Source of the DNA: Paenibacillus sp. XY044
Lineage (GTDB): Bacteria > Bacillota > Bacilli > Paenibacillales > Paenibacillaceae
Direction of reading: 5' to 3'
DNA length: 64,000 nt
Assembly: GCF_002257645.1 (NCBI RefSeq)
Contig: NZ_NQMO01000012.1
Location: forward strand, 101,342-165,341
This document shows, one piece after another, positions 60,429 through 64,000 of this stretch. The notes beneath the pieces are model-generated. The model was not told the origin of the DNA, did not search any database, and was given only the letters and a program-made list of their open reading frames with translations. Position 1 is the stretch's first letter. Each line of letters opens with the position of its first letter. The position numbers and the translations under genes are program-made.

Positions 60429-61808
60429 TTATTTTTTGTTGGATTCGATGATTTTGTTCACACGCTCCTGTGAGTTTTTCACCGTCGCATCGATATCCTG
60501 ATTGCCGAGGATCAGCTTCTCATATTCTTCGTTGACCGCTTTGAACACTTCAGCCTGGTAGGAGGCCGGCGGCACGATCGCCGATGCTTTGGAAGCGATC
60601 AGGGTGTCGACCAAAGACTTCTTGTCGACCTTCTCCGGATTTTTCGTGCCGGCGAGGATCGTATCGATGATTTGCTCCACCTGGTCGCTCTTCACCTGAC
60701 TCCAGGCCGGAATGTTTTTACCTTGGACCGTCTGTCCTTCGGTCGTGTACCAACGCACGAACTTGTAGGCTTCTTCTTTATGCTTGGACTTAGCGGCGAC
60801 GGCAACATAATCGGTCGTGACCGGGGTAATGCCCGTAGGGTCGCCCTCTTTGTTTTTCGGGAACGGCGCCACGGCGACGTTAAACTCCAGCGGCACCTTA
60901 TCCGTTCCGCCAAGCTCGCTGTTCATCCAGCTGCCGATCACGATCATGCTCGCCGACTGGTTGTAAAACTGCGTCCGGTAGTTCAGCTTCTGCGAGATCA
61001 TGTCGGTATACGGAACGGAGGACTGGTCTTCCTTTTCCATTTTCAGCCGCAGCTCAAGCGTCGCCCGGAAGTTGGGATCGTCCAGATTCGAGGAGCCGTC
61101 TTCCTTGAGAAAGTCGGAGTTTTCCGGCTGATTCTCCATCTTCAGCTTCAAAAATTCCAGCCAGCCCCCACCCTGCGGGCCGTGGAAATACGTGCCGTAG
61201 CGCTTGCTTGCGCCTTCGCCCTTGGTGAGCTTTTTCGCATAATCGGCAAACTGGTCCCACGTCCAGTCCGTCGGCACACTCAGGCCGGCTTCATCCAAAT
61301 GGTCCTTGTTCAAAAGCACATACCATGGGTTGAACTTGCCCGGAAGCGCGTATACCTTGCCGTTCAAGCGGGTATCGACTTTATAATCCGTCTCTTCCTT
61401 ATAACCATCCTTGGCAATGTAATCGTCGAGCGGTTCCGCCATGCCGAGCGCCACGCGCTGCGCGTATCCGGCCGGATCGCTGAACATCAGGATGTCCATC
61501 TGGGCGGATGATGCCGCCTCCAGGTCCAGCTTCTTGGAAGCCTCCTGGGTGTCGCCTTTTTCGCTGAGCTGCACCAGCTCGACCGTTACGCCGGGGTTGG
61601 CGTCTTCGTAGGCCTTGAGCGTCTTGCTCCAGTTGTAAGCGTCCTCGGTTCCATAGGTGTATAATCTCAGGTTGACCTTGTCCTGGCTGCCGCTTGAGCC
61701 GGCCGTCCCTTCGCTTTCCCCGCCGCCGCTGCTTCCCCCGCAGCCTGACAGCAAACTGATCAGCAGCATGCCGGCTGCCGCGCCGGTAAGCCATCTTTTT
61801 CTCTTCAT
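60429..61808 (-). CDS. Oligosaccharide ABC transporter substrate-binding lipoprotein
   Basis: Family 1 solute-binding protein, 459 residues, with lipoprotein signal AAGMLLISLLSGCGGSS and a Gly/Ser linker. The body has LRLYTYGTEDAYNWSKTLKA near the start and SASMIVIGSWMNSELGG, both typical of sugar-binding proteins of this family. It should capture uronide oligomers for the permeases encoded upstream. The gap of 216 bases to the upstream permease contains a TATAAT near 61956-61961 (leftward), so it may have an internal promoter. ATG 61808 follows AGGGAGG. Confidence 0.9.
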   Translation of the reverse strand: MKRKRWLTGAAAGMLLISLLSGCGGSSGGGESEGTAGSSGSQDKVNLRLYTYGTEDAYNWSKTLKAYEDANPGVTVELVQLSEKGDTQEASKKLDLEAASSAQMDILMFSDPAGYAQRVALGMAEPLDDYIAKDGYKEETDYKVDTRLNGKVYALPGKFNPWYVLLNKDHLDEAGLSVPTDWTWDQFADYAKKLTKGEGASKRYGTYFHGPQGGGWLEFLKLKMENQPENSDFLKEDGSSNLDDPNFRATLELRLKMEKEDQSSVPYTDMISQKLNYRTQFYNQSASMIVIGSWMNSELGGTDKVPLEFNVAVAPFPKNKEGDPTGITPVTTDYVAVAAKSKHKEEAYKFVRWYTTEGQTVQGKNIPAWSQVKSDQVEQIIDTILAGTKNPEKVDKKSLVDTLIASKASAIVPPASYQAEVFKAVNEEYEKLILGNQDIDATVKNSQERVNKIIESNKK

Positions 61809-62024
61809 CCTTCAATAACCTCCCTGGATTATGCTTGCCCGCGAAAAAATTCCTTTCGCCAACATGCGAACGGTTCAAGAAATAACAGGCTCCGGGCCTC
61901 ATGTCCGCCTTTCTAACCGCTTGCCGGCCCCGTATCCCCCGCATCTGACGCTTTGATTATACCGGGACCCTCTCCCCGGCTCATGACGCTAAATTGACCG
62001 TTGATCCTGCTATTTTGACGGATG

Positions 62025-62864
62025 CTAGCCCTTGACTCCGCCGAGGGCGATGCCTGCAATGACGTTCTTCTGCCCAATGATAAAGATCAGCAGCAGCGGA
62101 AAGATGGCGGATACCGCCGCAGCCATAATCAGCGAGTAGAACTCCCCGCTTAGGGACGTAAACTTCTGCATCGCCAGCGGAATCGTAAACAGCCGGTCGC
62201 TCCGCAGGAAGATCAGCGGATTCTGGTAATCGTTCCATGTCCAGATAAAACGCAGAATGGCGTAGGTCGCCACCGCCGGCTTCACCAAGGGCAGCGCGAT
62301 GGAGGAAAAGATACGGGGATGGCCCGCCCCATCGATTTTCGCCGACTCGATGAATTCCTGATGAATACCCATAAAGAATTGACGAAGCATGAACGTGCCC
62401 AGCACGCTGAAGCTGCCCAGAATAATCAGACCAAAGTGGCTGTCGAACAAGCCGATGTTGCGGTATAAAATAAACTGCGGAATCAGGATCGCCTGTCCCG
62501 GAATCATGTAGGTGATCAGCACGATCATGAACAGCCAGCGCCCGGCGGCAAACTGGATTTTGGAGAAACCGTAAGCGGCCAGGGCCGACGCCGTGCAGGA
62601 GATCAGCGTCGTCAGCACGCTTACCTTGATCGAGTTCCAGTAATAGAGATAAAAAGGATAATCGCCGAACCACACTTCTTTATAATTCGCCACCGCGTTC
62701 CATTTCCTTGGAATCCACTGGATCGGGTAGACGAAGACGTCCTTTTCAATCTTGAAGGAAGTGACCAGCATCCAGATGAACGGCATCAGGAATAGGATGC
62801 TGACCGCCAGCATGACCACGGTGATGACCAGCCTGCGCCAGTCGGGCCCGGTACGTGTCGTCAT
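62025..62864 (-). CDS. Carbohydrate ABC permease, MalG/LplC type
   Basis: A 279-residue permease with six membrane helices and the EAA loop FIESAKIDGAGHPRIFSSIA; it ends LGGVKG, as is usual for this type. Pairs with the permease encoded just upstream (22-base gap), forming the channel of the cluster's importer. No ATPase gene is present, so a shared MsmK-type ATPase is likely. AAAGGAG lies about 12 bases before ATG 62864. Confidence 0.92.
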   Translation of the reverse strand: MTTRTGPDWRRLVITVVMLAVSILFLMPFIWMLVTSFKIEKDVFVYPIQWIPRKWNAVANYKEVWFGDYPFYLYYWNSIKVSVLTTLISCTASALAAYGFSKIQFAAGRWLFMIVLITYMIPGQAILIPQFILYRNIGLFDSHFGLIILGSFSVLGTFMLRQFFMGIHQEFIESAKIDGAGHPRIFSSIALPLVKPAVATYAILRFIWTWNDYQNPLIFLRSDRLFTIPLAMQKFTSLSGEFYSLIMAAAVSAIFPLLLIFIIGQKNVIAGIALGGVKG

Positions 62865-62886
62865 TTTCTGCGAGAGCTCCTTTCGC

Positions 62887-63843
62887 TTAGTAGTTGACCC
62901 ATTTCTTCTGGGCGGACCACTGTCCGAGTGTAATCAGCATGACAAAGGCAAAGAGAACGGCGGCGATCGCCGAAGCGTAGCCCACTTTCAGATTGACGAA
63001 CGCCGTGTCGTACAGATACCAGACCATCATCGTCGTGGAGCCCACCGGGCCGCCCTGGGTCATCACCGCGATGATATCGAACACCTTGAACGTTGAAATA
63101 ATGCCCGTCACCATTAGGAAAAAGGACGTCGGCGACAGCAGCGGCACCGTAATCCGGGTGAATTTCGTCCAACCGTTTGCGCCGTCGATGTCGGCCGCCT
63201 CGTACAGGTCGCGCGGAATCGACTGCAGCCCGGCGATGTAAATGATCATGTTGAAGCCGATGGAGATCCAGACCGAGATCATCATGATCGACAGCAGCGC
63301 AAAATGCGGATCGGCGATCCATTTCGGCGGATGGTGCACCCCGATCGATTTGAGCAGTTCGTTGATCGGGCCGTAGGAAGGCTGGAACAGCACCTGCCAG
63401 ACGACGGCGACCGCGACGACGTTCGAAATATAAGGCATGAAATAGGCGACCTTGAAGTAGCTCTTCATGTACACGAACCGGTCGATCAGGATGGCGAGCA
63501 CCATCGAAATGAGCATGTACACCGGCACGGTCAGCAGAAAGATGACATTATTGCGGACCGATTTAATAAACATGTCATCATGAAGCAAATTCCGAAAATT
63601 TTCAAACCCGACCCAACGGATGCCGTTCCAACCCTGCACAAAATTCCAGTCGGCGAATCCCAGCACCAGTGTCGCAACGATCGGTACCAGCACGAGGATA
63701 AATACCCCGAGCAGCATCGGGCTGACGAACAGCATTCCCCACAGCGTTTCGCCCCGCTGAAGGGATCCGCTCTTCCGGGTGCGTTTCCCTATGCCCGGCG
63801 GCACTGCCGCGGCCGTTTCCATTCCTTGTTCCAAGTTCCACAC
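62887..63843 (-). CDS. Carbohydrate ABC permease, MalF/LplB type
   Basis: First gene of the cluster, encoding a 318-residue permease with six membrane helices and the EAA loop LYEAADIDGANGWTKFTRIT. The N-terminus has a 30-residue cytoplasmic tail. The start is uncertain: GTG 63843 lies within GAGGTG, whereas TTG 63834 has that same purine run six bases upstream and may be the real start; ATG 63822 is also in frame. Upstream lies a TATAAT box with an adjacent perfect palindrome. Confidence 0.88.
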   Translation of the reverse strand: MWNLEQGMETAAAVPPGIGKRTRKSGSLQRGETLWGMLFVSPMLLGVFILVLVPIVATLVLGFADWNFVQGWNGIRWVGFENFRNLLHDDMFIKSVRNNVIFLLTVPVYMLISMVLAILIDRFVYMKSYFKVAYFMPYISNVVAVAVVWQVLFQPSYGPINELLKSIGVHHPPKWIADPHFALLSIMMISVWISIGFNMIIYIAGLQSIPRDLYEAADIDGANGWTKFTRITVPLLSPTSFFLMVTGIISTFKVFDIIAVMTQGGPVGSTTMMVWYLYDTAFVNLKVGYASAIAAVLFAFVMLITLGQWSAQKKWVNY

Positions 63844-63877
63844 CTCGTTTCATCTGCATTCCTTAAAGCCTGATTTG

Positions 63878-63903
63878 ATTATAAGAAAAACGTCGATCGA
63901 CGT
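63878..63903 (-). promoter_or_regulatory. Candidate promoter and operator of the uronide cluster
   Basis: A leftward -10 TATAAT (63878-63883) has a perfect 14-bp palindrome ACGTCGATCGACGT (63890-63903) where the spacer/-35 would be. A -35 consensus is not evident, consistent with an activator-dependent promoter. Confidence 0.55.
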
Positions 63904-63947
63904 ACCTTCACAGAAGACAGACCGCATTTAGCTGAAGTTTTTCTTGC

Positions 63948-63994
63948 GATTATAGAATGGTTCAGCTTCGCTGAAATTTATAAATTCTATAATC
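63948..63994. repeat. Nested inverted repeat at window edge
   Basis: Outer arms GATTATAGAAT and ATTCTATAATC enclose an inner hairpin TTCAGC-TTC-GCTGAA. It is not followed by a U-run and lies upstream of the uronide cluster. It may be a dispersed hairpin element. Confidence 0.7.
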
Positions 63995-64000
63995 TTAAGA

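Overview
The window looks like a chromosome segment of a Paenibacillus-type spore former (Bacillota). Pointers are fairly GC-rich coding DNA with strong AGGAGG-type ribosome sites and many TTG/GTG starts, a YjcZ-type spore peptide behind a SigK-like promoter, a CotF-type coat protein, a serS T-box leader, two Lpl-type sugar ABC systems and a YesM/YesN-type two-component pair. The assignment is inferred from family content, not from a marker gene. I see no complete prophage, insertion sequence, CRISPR array or rRNA.

Layout. 0.2-12 kb: Nudix hydrolase, TrmB-type regulator, zinc-ribbon protein, UvrD-like helicase, small alarmone synthetase with a palindromic leader, VanY-type lipoprotein, and a SWIM/SNF2 pair (ywqB/ywqA-like). 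12-19 kb: sugar ABC operon, TspO-like protein, RidA, LytS-type hybrid-free histidine kinase, CsbD. 19-24 kb: GntR-ABC operon, then a second ABC exporter whose leader is a 67-bp tandem repeat array. 24-31 kb: HD-GYP protein, cell-wall enzymes (polysaccharide deacetylase, L,D-transpeptidase, glucosaminidase), GNAT, SulP transporter. 31-38 kb: methyltransferase, TetR with a divergent unknown gene, Pcp, holin-like protein, DUF523 protein, coat protein, and a CLC antiporter behind a fluoride riboswitch. 38-41 kb: CBS protein, YjcZ peptide, and a 1.8-kb ktrB island next to tRNA-Thr bounded by duplicated tRNA-3'-end DNA. 41-50 kb: class I ribonucleotide reductase under an adenosylcobalamin riboswitch, M50-like protease, DUF1328 peptide, MarR regulator, serS with T-box, DinB-like protein, Ni/Co permease. 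50-64 kb: secreted GH43 arabinanase, then a seven-gene uronide-polysaccharide cluster (two permeases, binding protein, sensor kinase, AraC-type response regulator, heparinase II/III-like lyase, GH88 hydrolase).

How the genes fit together. The rightmost cluster reads as a self-contained pathway: a lyase makes unsaturated uronate oligomers, the ABC transporter imports them, GH88 removes the unsaturated uronate, and the two-component system senses and activates. Three cis-acting RNAs (fluoride, B12, T-box) and several palindromic operators make regulation unusually readable here. The less expected elements are the ktrB island, the two tandem-repeat leaders, and a palindromic motif shared by the alarmone synthetase and sulfate-type transporter upstream regions.
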